From Nemertoderma westbladi (taxonomy: Eukaryota; Xenacoelomorpha; Nemertodermatida; Nemertodermatidae), in NCBI GenBank assembly GCA_032718475.1, contig JAUCBJ010002563.1, positions 1 through 64,000 on the forward strand: a stretch of DNA of 64,000 nt, in the 5' to 3' direction. Position 1 is the first letter of the stretch. Each line of letters starts with the position of its first letter. Both the position numbers and the translations under genes were made by a program. The notes under the pieces are model-generated. The model worked only from the letters and a program-made list of their open reading frames with translations, ran no database searches and had not been told where the DNA came from. Shown one piece after another: positions 47,500 through 58,867 of this stretch.

Positions 47500-49035
47500 G
47501 GGCGGACATGCGATTATAATTCACAAATATCTGTGGTCGGGATCCTCTCGCAGTTGATCAAACAACTTTGCCATAACACCAGCCGCAGGTCTCTTGAAAA
47601 TTATTGGATGTATCCAATGATCTCGTGAAATAATTCCCCCCCCCCCCCCCCCCTCCCACTCCTACCACGTGCATCCCTTCGCTTCCCATTGCATCGCTTC
47701 TGCTAAAAGAAATTGAACATAGTAAACAATTATTTCTTTTTTTTTATTAAATAATATTAGTTTAATAATTCAACACACATGACCTACTATAGATATGAGG
47801 CAAACAAAAATTGAATAGCTCCAGTGGGTTTCCGAGTAGCACCCATTTCAGCACATTTCGTAAGTTACAAATTACACAAAATACACTTCCCTTTAAACTG
47901 TTACTGTGGTATAATAATGATATTATGATTTTTGGTGTGTTTAAATAATTCCTTATTAATAATAATTCAGCTCGTTTGAAATAGTGCCCAGTAAAAGTGT
48001 GAATGGAGTTGACGACTCGGAAACTTTTTTCCAGTTTTCGTTGGTTTCATGTGAAAGAGCATACAGTATTACTGTTAGTGTTACATGACATATCGCATTG
48101 TATTGTATACTTGGTGGTGGTGATATTATTTTGCAATGTTTAGTTTCAACAATAGCACACTTGGTGCTTGTTTAACTAGCTTGTTTAGTAATAATAGGCC
48201 TACAGATACAGTGCAGAGACACTGTTGACTTGACAATAATCATCTGGACCAATCAGGAAACAGTATTCGCCTACACGTATGTGAAATCGCTCAATGTAAT
48301 GCAGCATAGATACGTGGATACGTACGCACATACGTGGATACGTACGGTTATACATATATACATACAGCAGAAGGAGGGCTGTCCCCAAAGCTATTATTAT
48401 TGGGAAATCCAAAATGGCACACACACTCCCTATGCCATAAAATCTGCAATATGTTAAACCCAAGACAAGCACTTGACCAGCAACACTCGGCAGGCATATA
48501 CTGACCAACCACTATCAATGGCTGGCAGGGGGTGGCTTCCTGAGACTAGAAATCTAACCTTGGCTCAATGGGAGGGAGATTTATTTAGCCTAAGCTTATT
48601 AGTCTACTGATTGCTTGAGACACATCCCTTATTGCTAAACTCTGCCCAGTGAAAGTATACACTTCTTTATGGATTAGTCAGGTATACTACACAAACATAA
48701 TTAATATTAAAAACCGTTGGTGAGTGTGTCTGCCGTCTGGCAGTCTGGGTAGGCCTACCTGTGGCAGTCAGTAGGTCATTAAAGGAATCTTCAAATGAAC
48801 AAAATATAATATTTTGAAAAAACTGAAAGAACGATATAGTTTTTACTTTTCATTTTTACAGTTTCAAGTTTCAAATACAAAAGGATTCGAATGTAGATTA
48901 AAGAATTTACTGAATAGTCATGTTGCTTAATGAAATAATATTTGACGTCATTTTCTAGAAATAATTAATTACAAATACATAGTTACCAATAATATAGTAG
49001 AGGGAGCAATCATAAACTTATCTTTTATCGCTAAA
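47500..49035. other. Noncoding sequence, 3' flank of transglutaminase
   Basis: A C run lies at about 47637-47653 and ACGTGGATACGTACG-like repeats near 48310-48350. The transglutaminase 3' UTR should lie near 49035-48800 on the minus strand; I see no canonical AATAAA close to the stop. Confidence 0.4.
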
Positions 49036-51231
49036 CTAATCTTTTTTCACATCCATCACAATAGAACCACTCGCGCCCATTACTAGGTTCGACATAAACA
49101 CAGCAACGAACTTTTGCTGCCCAACTCTAGAAGGCGTTACTGATATCTGTGTCTTCAAAACTTTATTGGCTTTAAGATTACATAATTTAACCGTATTTTT
49201 CTTTAATTTGCTTGGTCCTTCTATGCAGATGTGACAGTCCTTTAGCTTCCGCTTTAACGGATTCGATAGCACAACCCCAATTGTCACCTTCTTGTTTACC
49301 TTCGCATCATCAGATATCATAGACAATGTGAGTGATGGCAGACCCAACGATAGAGCGCCCTCTTCAGCCCAAACTTGTCCAGTTTCGTAAACTTTTGCCA
49401 TCACGTATACTTTGATTTGAGCCGATTCTACAAGCCTGTCTACATAATCATCAGTCTCAACGTCAAACCTATGAGTTTCAACTTCATTGGAACTTAGATT
49501 CAGGGTTAGAGATCGCATTGACAATGTTGTTACAGGTATGCCGGTATAGTACAGCAGTTTCGTTGTTAATGTCAGTTTCACTTTGCGCCCTTTAGTAGAC
49601 TTATTAGACAGTTTAACCCATCCGTTGATATCCTGTCCCATGTACACGTCATCAGGAAAGAAGAGTTCGAAGTTAACATCATCACCGGCACCAGGTTCCA
49701 GATAGGTATCGGGACGGGCACCGTGCGAACAAGCGAGCTCCACAGCAATCCGTTCTGCTTGGGAACCCTCGGGGTGTTTGTAGTTTTTGGTAATGTCTTC
49801 ACGCTCATCTTTTCCAACAGCTTTTGTACTGATAAATTTCCCTATGGCTTTCCTTTGAAATCGTTTTGGCTGCATCTCCTTGTTATCGTCCTGCACCCAG
49901 TAACATTTATCACCGTTAACCTCAGCGAATATGAATTTAGCGTCGTATTGGAGGTCCACCTGTCCGTTCTTTATGGCCTGTACGGACGAGGGTCCTGCGC
50001 GATATCTCCCTAACGACAACTCCTGGGGCGTCGCGTCGAATGCCTGCCAACCTCCGTACCCATCGGGGAGATCCTTACGAGAAAACCACGCCTCGTTCCA
50101 CACGTGGTAGTTCCAAACTGAATCATAATTCATATCTTTCAAAGGTTCGAGATTGCGATCAAAATAATAATCAATAGTCATGTTGCAGTCTGTATCGTGG
50201 GCCGATGAGTAATTTGTTATACTTCGACATGGAATTCCTAAACACCTCGTTACTGACGTAGTAACTCCACTGAAGACCCAACACTGTCCGTATTTCACAG
50301 GTGTGCCGCCCTTTTCCAGATATTCCTGCAGTATACGAACGGAACCTGACCACTCAGTTGGTTTTGTTCCATCTGGGTATTCTTTACCCCATTTCCCAAC
50401 TATAACTCCATTGTCACCATTACAGTTAATCATTTGGGATATTGCTCTTGTAATGGAGATAGCGCTCCGTCTACCTTTCATAGGCACCGCTGCTTTCTCT
50501 AGTAACAACATAGCGGCCTGTAGTACTTGCTCATCGAACTGGCCGAAATACCAGTGCCTTCCGAATCTTTTGTCGCAGTATATTATCCCGGAGTCGCTGA
50601 TAACGTATTCCTGACGGAGATCCTCGGGTTCAAGGTAAACCTCGTCCTCTTGAGCCCATGGATTAAACAACACAAACATATGGTGTGGGTGTTTGTAGAA
50701 GGCGCGAAGTACCTTCCCTTCTTTTCGCGTCTCTGTGCGGATTCCAATCGAGTACTTTCCTACTATCGCGTCAGCTGGATTAGCAACTACCAACTCCAAG
50801 GTGTTCCCTTTCTTGCTCTCAACCCAAACCCGCCACATAGACTTATCCAGTTGGTCTTCCTGCAACGGGCGAAGATGCACAAGTGAGCCATCTGATTCCT
50901 TTGGAAACTTCCCTGTGGACAATGTGATAGTTACATCGTCATTCGTTTCTTTTGGTTGCCGATTAAACTCTATAGCGATCTGGAATTCTTGAGCTCGCCG
51001 GACAATTAGTTCGATGTTATCATCGAACTCGCTGGTATGATGATTACGTTTGTTGGTCGACTCGAGCAAATCAACTTTATCCACACTTAGTTTCTCTCCG
51101 ATTGGGACAAGCCCGTCGTCGGATTCTGAAGTAAATCCAATAGCAGGGTCACCTGTCCCACTCCGAGACCTGCACACCGAACACCGTAAAAGAGAACCCC
51201 ACATTTTAGCGCAGACTTGACAAAGACACAT
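49036..51231 (-). CDS. Transglutaminase (protein-glutamine gamma-glutamyltransferase)
   Basis: 731-residue intron-free frame, the usual length for animal transglutaminases. These enzymes form Ca-dependent glutamine-lysine isopeptide crosslinks. Order: N-terminal beta-sandwich (about 65-200), papain-like catalytic core (about 205-520), two C-terminal beta-barrels (about 525-731). The catalytic triad is complete: C317 in YGQCWVF, H376 in WNYHVWNE, D399 in FDATPQE. W294 in PTEWSGSV is the oxyanion-stabilising tryptophan. The N-terminus has cysteines at 2, 4, 7, 17 and 20, resembling the acylated membrane-anchor clusters of TGM1 and insect annulin, so membrane attachment is likely; no signal peptide is seen. 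The start is the first ATG (51231); M10 is an alternative. The exact vertebrate paralogue is not assignable. Confidence 0.95.
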   Translation of the reverse strand: MCLCQVCAKMWGSLLRCSVCRSRSGTGDPAIGFTSESDDGLVPIGEKLSVDKVDLLESTNKRNHHTSEFDDNIELIVRRAQEFQIAIEFNRQPKETNDDVTITLSTGKFPKESDGSLVHLRPLQEDQLDKSMWRVWVESKKGNTLELVVANPADAIVGKYSIGIRTETRKEGKVLRAFYKHPHHMFVLFNPWAQEDEVYLEPEDLRQEYVISDSGIIYCDKRFGRHWYFGQFDEQVLQAAMLLLEKAAVPMKGRRSAISITRAISQMINCNGDNGVIVGKWGKEYPDGTKPTEWSGSVRILQEYLEKGGTPVKYGQCWVFSGVTTSVTRCLGIPCRSITNYSSAHDTDCNMTIDYYFDRNLEPLKDMNYDSVWNYHVWNEAWFSRKDLPDGYGGWQAFDATPQELSLGRYRAGPSSVQAIKNGQVDLQYDAKFIFAEVNGDKCYWVQDDNKEMQPKRFQRKAIGKFISTKAVGKDEREDITKNYKHPEGSQAERIAVELACSHGARPDTYLEPGAGDDVNFELFFPDDVYMGQDINGWVKLSNKSTKGRKVKLTLTTKLLYYTGIPVTTLSMRSLTLNLSSNEVETHRFDVETDDYVDRLVESAQIKVYVMAKVYETGQVWAEEGALSLGLPSLTLSMISDDAKVNKKVTIGVVLSNPLKRKLKDCHICIEGPSKLKKNTVKLCNLKANKVLKTQISVTPSRVGQQKFVAVFMSNLVMGASGSIVMDVKKD

Positions 51232-51383
51232 GATGTATCAGAGATGTAACACCCGCGGTGGTCCTAATATGAGCAATATATTTTAGTTTTTGGAAAAGTA
51301 AATAGCTTTCGACAGTAATACATAATTGTTTCAACTTTAATTATTCATAATAATTTATAATATTTCTATAATTAATATGGCTA

Positions 51384-51738
51384 GAGTTCCGTATAGAACT
51401 GCATTTTTAAAACATATGTCATTGTTACTATGGCAAAATTGAAGAGTTCTAGAACAATAGAAAAGTATTATATACTAATCTAGAACATAAATAAAAAATA
51501 AATTATAATGTTCTACAACATATAGCTAGTTTTTTTTAATTTTAAAATAGCTAGTAAATTAAAAAAAGATCCAATTTGGTAGATACATTTTTCTAATAAA
51601 TAAATAATATAAATAAATAAATTTTTTTGTATTACTAGCTCTAGTAATTACTAGCTCTGTTCTAGAACTCTTTACTGTTGCCATGGTAACAATGATTTAT
51701 GTTATAAAAATGCATTTCTATACGGAACTGCTACCAAT
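51384..51738. mobile_element. 355-bp MITE with terminal inverted repeats of about 75 bp
   Basis: Left end 51384-51456 (AGTTCCGTATAGAACTGCAT, TCATTGTTACTATGG, GAGTTCTAGAACA) is complementary to right end 51657-51736, with few mismatches. The centre is AT-rich and noncoding. Confidence 0.8.
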
Positions 51739-51739
51739 A

Positions 51740-52180
51740 ATATTAGGCTGTAGTTATTTACTTCTGTTCTAGAAAAGCTAGAACAAAGACAGAGACAAAA
51801 TATGTTTTTTTTAAATAAAGTGTTCTTGAACTACAATAATTGTGTTCTAGAACATTAATATTTTCCTTAATGTTCTAGATGTGGTGGCTAGCATGTTCTA
51901 GAACATTTGTTGCCATGTAATATTAATAATTTATATTATAATTTTAAAAACTAGCTACTGTAGTATAAAAAATCTGGTCAATGGGTAGGCCTACCCAAGG
52001 TGTAGTACTGCCGGAAAAACGGCATACTGTATATCATCTGTCGGACTAAAACTATATGCCATGCAGTCGGAATTTACTATAGTCCGGCAGATATATATTG
52101 CATTATTCCTTGCATATGGAAGTGAGTGTAGTGAGTGTTTCATCTGATTCGGGTATTTACTGTATTACTAAAATATACAT
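51740..52180. other. Noncoding AT-rich sequence
   Basis: Several TTCTAGAACA palindromes (about 51785, 51845, 51895) suggest further fragments of the TTCTAGAA-containing MITE families. No gene. Confidence 0.4.
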
Positions 52181-52590
52181 GCAGCGGCAATGCAGCATGC
52201 CGATCGTATTAGTAGTACTTCACTGTGTCAAGTACAATGCACGCATCTCCAACCAGACACTATAAAACATTGGAGGTGCCTCCCATTGATTCCTCCAAGC
52301 TTGACACTAGAACAAAGCCCCCTCCGCTTTGCAGGACATTGCTTTCACTGTGAGGACCAGCCAGTGCATAATCTTGTACTTTGGCATCCTCATGGAGTGA
52401 ATAAGCATGGTGGACAGCCCATGACTTTCTTGAGACGCATCTTGAAGGACATTGGCTTTGAAGATGCGGATGATCTAGCAAATGAAATGGGTTATAGGGA
52501 GTTGCGGCGGCGAAATTTTGTCGACATGCCGGCAAAGCTTTCTTAAAAATGCAGCTCCAATGCAGCATACCGATCCTAGGAGTAGTAGTT
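52181..52590 (+). pseudogene. 5'-truncated LINE copy behind a second 3'-end fragment
   Basis: A 3'-terminal fragment of the RTE-like LINE (GCAATGCAGCATGCCGATCG, then TAGTAGTA) at about 52181-52216 is followed directly by the last approximately 370 bp of another copy. The frame retains LRFAGHCF.CEDQPVHNLVLW and PMTFLRRILKD. It ends ATGCAGCATACCGATCCTAG plus GTAG repeats. It matches the 33.6-kb element closely. Confidence 0.9.
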
Positions 52591-53320
52591 CGGTACCAGA
52601 ACAATTCAATTGTCATACCAGATACTAATGATAGTGGGGAAGATGAATCTGATACTATTTTACCAAATATTTTTGCTACCATTAATGCTCATTGTTGTTC
52701 CTGAACAACATTCATTAAAAATATTCAAATAATAAAAAAAATAAATTTTTTGGCATTAATGTGTTCTTTTAGACTGTTTTCAGTTTATCTAACCTAAAAA
52801 AAATATTATTATATATTATGTAAGCAATCGGATGAATTATCTTACCGTACTGCCGTAATCGTCGCTGGGTACAATAATTTAACTTTAAATCGCTAATTAC
52901 ACAAAATCCTCAATAATCTGATTATTGATCACAATAAATTTCCTACCAAAATCACTCAAAACATTTACTATATTTCCATGTAAGCTTCAGTGAAAAAATG
53001 GCATGTATCTGCCGGACTACTATTGTATAGCTAACTTGAGGGTAATAGATCACATAGTAAACATACAGTAGTGGAAATCCATGAATCGAAAATTAATTAT
53101 TTCGTGAATTTATAATAACATTTTCATTTTTGCTTTTGTGTCCTCCACACCACCCCTCTACTAAATTACTAATGTTCTAGAACATTAGCTAGTGTTAAAT
53201 TTTAGCTTTATAGTTAACCAATTGCGGGAAAGTACTGTATTGACATTATGTCAAGTTTTACGAACTGGTAATAATCGAGTGCATTCTAGACCCTCCGTTT
53301 CCTCTGAACTTTAATACATT
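52591..53320. other. Noncoding sequence
   Basis: AT-rich, no gene recognised. One TTCTAGAACA palindrome lies near 53175. Confidence 0.4.
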
Positions 53321-53325
53321 GTTCT

Positions 53326-53577
53326 GGAGGTAGGCCTACTACTATACACCATGTCCCAGAATATAGTGGAGGTAGGCCTACTACTATACACCATGTCCCA
53401 GAATATAGTGGAGGTAGGCCTACTACTATACACCATGTCCCAGAATATAGTGGAGGTAGGCCTACTACTATACACCATGTCCCAGAATATAGTGGAGGTA
53501 GGCCTACTACTATACACCATGTCCCAGAATATAGTGGAGGTAGGCCTATTACTATACACCATGTCCCAGAATATAGT
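53326..53577. repeat. 42-bp minisatellite, six exact-length units
   Basis: 252 bp, six units of 42 bp containing GGAGGTAGGCCTACTACTAT and ACACCATGTCCCAGAATATA, nearly identical. As 42 is a multiple of 3, both strands have open frames of 14-residue repeats; these are not credible genes. The last unit runs straight into foldback family copy D. Confidence 0.95.
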
Positions 53578-53594
53578 GTCGTAATTCAATGACA

Positions 53595-55015
53595 CGACCC
53601 CCCCCCCCCCCCCCCCCCCAAATTTTTCTACAAATCTTAATAAGATTGCATGAAATTTGAAACAGAGATAGTTTTACCTCCCGACCACTGACTGGGTGAG
53701 CCAGAATTTTTATTTTTGCTTTCAATCTTTAGCTACAAGTGTCAACGCAGTTATTCTACAACCTTATAGTACTGTAATTTGTTGGTACTATTGGAAACCT
53801 GGCCATGCAAGGATTCCAAATATATAAAAATACTTGAATTTGGTTGGGAAATAGCTGAGATATGGGCATTCGAATGTTGCATATTCGAATGTTGATATGT
53901 CGAATATTGTTTTTACATAATGTATAAATAAATCTTTGGAGAGCTACACCTAAACCTAAAGTACACTATTTCAACCGACCCATCGGACGCCTTTGTTTAT
54001 TAGAACTGGCAAGGGAACGTTCTGGTAACTAGGGCAACAGAGAGTTAGACCCAGCAGTCTAACATACATATATCTATCTAGCATGTATTTGCTTCCGCTG
54101 CGGGGCGTTTATTCTATTTAATAAATACACAATGTTCTAGAACGTGTCGTTTATCTCATAAGTAGCTTGGCATCAATGCAATGCCTACATGATAATACAG
54201 TACTAGTACACCATGACCCGTAATATAGTTTTCTTAATTTTCTGATGACACGGACCCCCCCCCCCCCCAAATTTTCTACAAATCTTTATCATATTGCTTG
54301 AAATTTTAAACACAACTAGTTCAACTCACCGTGGTTGTTACCATGAAGCCGGAATTTTCGAATTCGCCTTTAAATTTTTTCTATAAGCGTTTTAAAAAGT
54401 GTCTTTTGCGAAATCGCACCATCCGTATTATTAATTGCCATTCTTCACATTAGTCGTAATTTTTTCATATCATTAGAAAGCTTGCGTTGCAAGGAATCCA
54501 AATACTGTATGTAACAATACCCCCCCCCCCCCCAAATTTTCTACAAATCTTTATCATATTGCTTGAAATTTTAAACACAACTAGTTCAACTCACCGTGGT
54601 TGTTACCATGAAGCCGGAATTTTCGAATTCGCCTTTAAATTTTTTCTATAAGCGTTTTAAAAAAGTGTCTTTTGCGAAATCGCACCATCCGTATTATTAA
54701 TTGCCATTCTTCACATTAGTCGTAATTTTTTCATATCATTAGAAAGCTTGCGTTGCAAGGAATCCAAATACTGTATGTAACAATAATATCTGAATTTCAT
54801 TGGGAAACAGCTGAGATATAGGCGTTCAAAGATTGCAAGAATTATTGTTCGCTACAGGCCATTATTTAATAAATACACAAAATTCTAGGACGTGTTATAA
54901 ACACTTGTAGCTAAAGATTGCAAACAAATCTAAAAATTCTGGATCACCCAGTCAGTGGTCGGGAGATGAAACTATCTACTGTATGTTTCAGATTTCATCT
55001 AATATTATTATGATT
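53595..55015. mobile_element. Dispersed foldback repeat, copies D, E and F
   Basis: Copy D (53599-54160) starts at a C run and carries CCCGACCACTGACTGGGTGA and the TTCTATTTAATAAATACACA block. Copies E (54257-54515) and F (54519-54890) are near-identical tandem segments of about 265 bp, each starting with a C run and AAATTTTCTACAAATC. The reverse arm at about 54900-55010 (TCACCCAGTCAGTGGTCGGG) complements the start of copy D, closing a 1.4-kb palindrome. Noncoding. Confidence 0.8.
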
Positions 55016-55606
55016 TGTAGATAAAAAAAAGTAGATAATTTGTTAATTTTGTGAATTTTATATTCTTATGTTATCTTTGTATCACATATTTAATAAAAAT
55101 CACTAGCTACAATGAAAATTTGTAGTTGTTAGTAATTGTTTTCATTCCAAAATTGTAACATTACTCAACGCCGTTAGTATTAACAGCCAGATGTTACTTA
55201 GCACTTTACAGCTTTTGAGGACATTACAGCATTGTATTGGCCTGTAAATTTAGTAGTGTATTTGGTGTTATTGTTTACGTGACCCATGACAGCGTTAAGT
55301 AATGTCCATGTGACGGGATCCAATGGAGTTGGCAGATTGGACCCCGACCGGTGTGTGTGTTTGGGCTATACGTGTCGCCGCGTCCGTAAGCTGCTGAAAG
55401 GCTGTGGTGTCTGAATGTTAAGGCCGAAGGCCGTTCAAATAACTGCAATTGGTAAAAAGCCACTTTGCCCATTTTCCACTGGGTAGTGCAGGGAATTGAA
55501 TCCGCTTTCACTCCCCCCCCATGCTATCTTCCCGGTAAGAAGATAACATCAACCTTAAGTGCGCTTCAATTCCGCTGGAGTCCAATCTAATATTGGATGT
55601 GGGGTG
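55016..55606. other. Noncoding sequence before the copia element
   Basis: A GC-richer block at 55270-55560 may be an unclassified short retroelement. On the minus strand it has GGATTCAATTCCC, a B-box-like word, but no convincing A box. No gene. Confidence 0.35.
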
Positions 55607-55611
55607 GAATT

Positions 55612-55794
55612 TGTTAATATTTCAAATAGAGTTCTATATATCAGTATAATATATAATTATAAATACGGTATATGTTGATAAGGTGACATACCGGTAAACA
55701 TTACAGCAGTAGGTCTAGCTAGGTCTTGCAGTAATCCCACCTACCTACCTACCCAGACCCACAGTATATCAGTATTACGGTAGGTACATAAATC
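55612..55794 (-). repeat. Copia 3' LTR, distal piece
   Basis: Matches the first 177 bp of the 63142-63349 LTR except for a 6-bp GACCCA insertion near 55755. The remaining 31 bp of this LTR lie at 58559-58589, beyond the nested insert. Confidence 0.93.
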
Positions 55795-55951
55795 CAGTAA
55801 GCAACCGAGGGTGGACTCTCTATAGCCGAGGGGCACTTAGATAATAACTAATAATCACGAACCCCGTCCTCCTGTAATATACACCTAACTCTGCAGTAGT
55901 CAGTAGTAGTAGTAATAGTAGTTATGTAGTGGTAGTAAGTAGAATAAGAGT

Positions 55952-55986
<35 letters not shown>

Positions 55987-58555
55987 TGAGAGGAAGTAGA
56001 GTAGAATAAGATACGGATTCATAATTATTTTATCAAACTCATGTACTACTTACTTCAATGTGTCAATTGTAATAATAATTAAACATTACTCTGATTGCGC
56101 TGGGTTTGGCCCAATAAGATATTATACTGATGTATTTTATATTAATATATCCATGCGAGTAAACAAGAAGTGAAGTAAATGTTTATTATGATAGTTTTAA
56201 AAATAGATAATATCAACGGTCTAATAATAGATAATATACCAGAAATTGCCATTTGATCAGATGTATCAAAGCGGCGTCTTTAGTATAATACAATTCACTC
56301 TGTTATACAATGTAAATATACTAAATATATTTATAAATATATTATGAGCCCTACATTGTATATTTCTCCTACAGGTAGACAATGTAGTATGTTAAAACTT
56401 GTTATAATTTTGTATAATGTAAAACATATTATAAATAAGACTGAGGCAGCTAAACTATATTGCAAAGAAATCAAATATCCTAAAGTAATAACTAGACCCT
56501 CCCTCCACCCTATAAATAGTGTTCACCACCTACCCCACCCACCGCCCTTATTACTTCATAATAATGAAAGATAGTACTGGCGCTCCGGTCACTCCGTTCC
56601 CTCCGCTGGGGGGGTTAAGTGGTAGGTTTTGACACTATGCAAAATCCGAGCACAGAGTTAGAAGCGCATTGGATAGGCAAACATTTCTTGCAGTGAAAGT
56701 ATTTCCATACCTGTTATAGTTTTCGAGATAGTCAGACATGAGTAGCTAAAATTTGAATTTTTTTTCGGTAAAGTCTGATTTCACCGGTACCTGTCATCTG
56801 AAACATGGATTATGATATATCGTTAGATGCGGGTCCACTAACTGTACATTCACATTTTTTCAAGAAAAAAATTCGATCAAAGGTTTTCGAAATAATTTCG
56901 AATTACCGGACGCAGACTTTGGATGACGATATCTCTGGTACCGGTAGGCCTATTGAGTCGAAATTTTCTTTAATCTACTTAGAACACTCCAGTGAATGTT
57001 TTTTGGTTTGAAAGTTTTGCCCCAAAATGTTTAGAAGTAATTTTGAAAAAACTGATCATTTCGCGATCATGATCTTTTGACCCCCTAGAATTGAACTTTT
57101 TTATGCCCAAATTTTGGCTACCCCCCCTAATTCGAGGGTGAGGAATCTTTTTGTAATGTTAAGTTTTTTCATACGGTGAACTCACAGGACTTGGTCTTTG
57201 AAATAAAACCGAAAACATGATCTTTCCTGATCATGGCCTGATCAAATCGCTTTTTGAAAATTTCGAAATGCTTAAAAGTTGCCCCTTCTTAATAGAAGTC
57301 GATTAGTAAAAAAAAAATCGGGGGTCTCAAACAAAGTTTTCGAGAAAATCGGGAAAAACCGAAAAACACTATCTTTTATGATCAGGAAGCTGATCTCGAG
57401 AACCGGTTGACCGATCGAGCCAATTTTTTTTTAATCAACTCAGAATAGACCATTGAACATTTCTTACAATGAATGTTTATTAGAAAAATGCTTAGATTAG
57501 ATTTTAAATATACTGATCTTTTCGCGATCATGATCTTGAGTTTTGACCCACTAGACTTGAACTTTTTTATGCCCAAATTTTGGCTACCCCCCATAATTCG
57601 AGGGTGAGGAATCTTTTTGTGATGTTAAGTTTTTCCATACGGTGAACTCCCAGGACTTGGTCTTCGAAATAAAACCAAAAACACGATCTTTTCTGATCGC
57701 GGCCTGATCAAATCGCTTTTTGAAAATTTCGAAATGCTCAAAAGTTGCCCCTTCATCATAGAAGTCAATTCGTAAAAAAAAAATCGGGGGTCTCAAACAA
57801 AGTTTTCAAGAAAATTCGAAAAAACCGAAAAACACGATCTTTAATGATCAGGTATCAGATCTCGAGAACCGGTTGTCCGATCGAGCCAATTTTTTTTTTA
57901 ATCGACTCAGGGCGGTGTTCTGAACGTTTCCTACAGTAATTGTTTATATCCAAAATGCTTAGTTACGATTTTACGAAGTCCGATCTTTGCGCGATCATGA
58001 TCTTGTGTTTTGATCAGGAAAAATTCACTTTTTTTAAAATCTTTTAACGGGAATCATGACTAATGTGGGGTCGCTGAATCTTTTTGTAATGTTAAATTTT
58101 TCGATTGGAGCAAGCCTTGAGTGTCCGATTTCTGATCAAAACTGATCTTTGCTGATCATGGTCAAGATCATGATCGGGCAACTTCAAACTCGAAGTTGTG
58201 AAGGTAAACCCATATGCTGCCTATCGATTGGCGCCGGTCCCAACTCCGTAGCATTAGCTGTTTTGGCTGTAGCTCCATAGCAACGAGGTTGCTAGGGAGG
58301 CTGACTTTTTGACTCAAATTGGCCCTAGCCGGAGAACCGTAGACTTTTGAAACGTAATGTATATGGGAAAAAGTTTTCTAGATAAATTTTGGGGGGGGGT
58401 CTAGGAACATCCTATTGGTGGTTTTCGCTTAGATGCTGAGATCTTGTGCTCCCAGAAATTCACGCCAATCTATAAAGGCCTGCGCAATGCTAGTACCGTG
58501 GCCGAGCACGGATTCGGGTTCTCCGAACACGATAACCTGCGGTTGGGGCCCTGAC
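55795..58555. mobile_element. 2.76-kb sequence inserted in the copia 3' LTR
   Basis: Bounded by ATC at 55792-55794 and 58556-58558, which occurs once in the intact LTR. It starts CAGTAAGCAACCGAGG and ends GGTTGGGGCCCTGAC; no matching terminal inverted repeats are seen. It contains a GA microsatellite (about 55945-55990), a unit of about 460 bp repeated between 56600 and 58200, and no recognisable protein. Superfamily unknown. Confidence 0.75.
56600..58200. repeat. Tandem repeat of about 460 bp, about three units, GATC-rich
   Basis: CGCGATCATGATCTT recurs at 57062, 57523 and 57990. Between these, GCCCAAATTTTGGCTACCCC, TTCGAGGGTGAGGAATC and AACCGGTTG.CCGATCGAGCC repeat in order. The first unit is diverged and partial. 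Many TGATCA/GATCATGATC palindromes occur. Short frames inside are not conserved. Confidence 0.85.
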
Positions 58556-58589
58556 ATCAAGCTAAATCATGATTCTCACATTTCTCACA
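58556..58589 (-). repeat. Copia 3' LTR, proximal piece
   Basis: ATCAAGCTAAATCATGATTC and CACATTTCTCACA match the end of the 63142-63349 LTR exactly. Confidence 0.93.
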
Positions 58590-58601
58590 TTCCCCGCCCA
58601 A
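58590..58601 (-). promoter_or_regulatory. Copia polypurine tract
   Basis: Minus-strand TTGGGCGGGGAA immediately before the 3' LTR (which starts TGTGAGAAATG in element sense) is the expected position and composition of the plus-strand primer. Confidence 0.75.
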
Positions 58602-58867
58602 CTCTAGTAAATGAGTATAATATACACATGATGACAGTCACACAAAACATCCTAGCTATAAATGAGCAATACTTGACAAAATTTAACACCTTAAGTTAGT
58701 CTAGTATACATAACTATAAAATCAACACAATCACATCAAAGTTTATATATACGTTAAGTTATATTAAATTTAACACCTTCAACGTTTATAATATACATAC
58801 AATCTGTTATTATTTCACTTATACGTTATAGCTTTAGTTTCCTCTACAACCAATTTAGGTTTCCATT

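Noticed and set aside
53311-53595. Open frames with 14-residue repeats on both strands
   Set aside because: The 42-bp unit is a multiple of 3 and lacks stops, which explains both frames without selection for protein.
55795-58555. Terminal inverted repeats of the nested insert (CAACCG near both ends)
   Set aside because: The six-base match is at different offsets from the two ends and does not extend. It is not a credible TIR.
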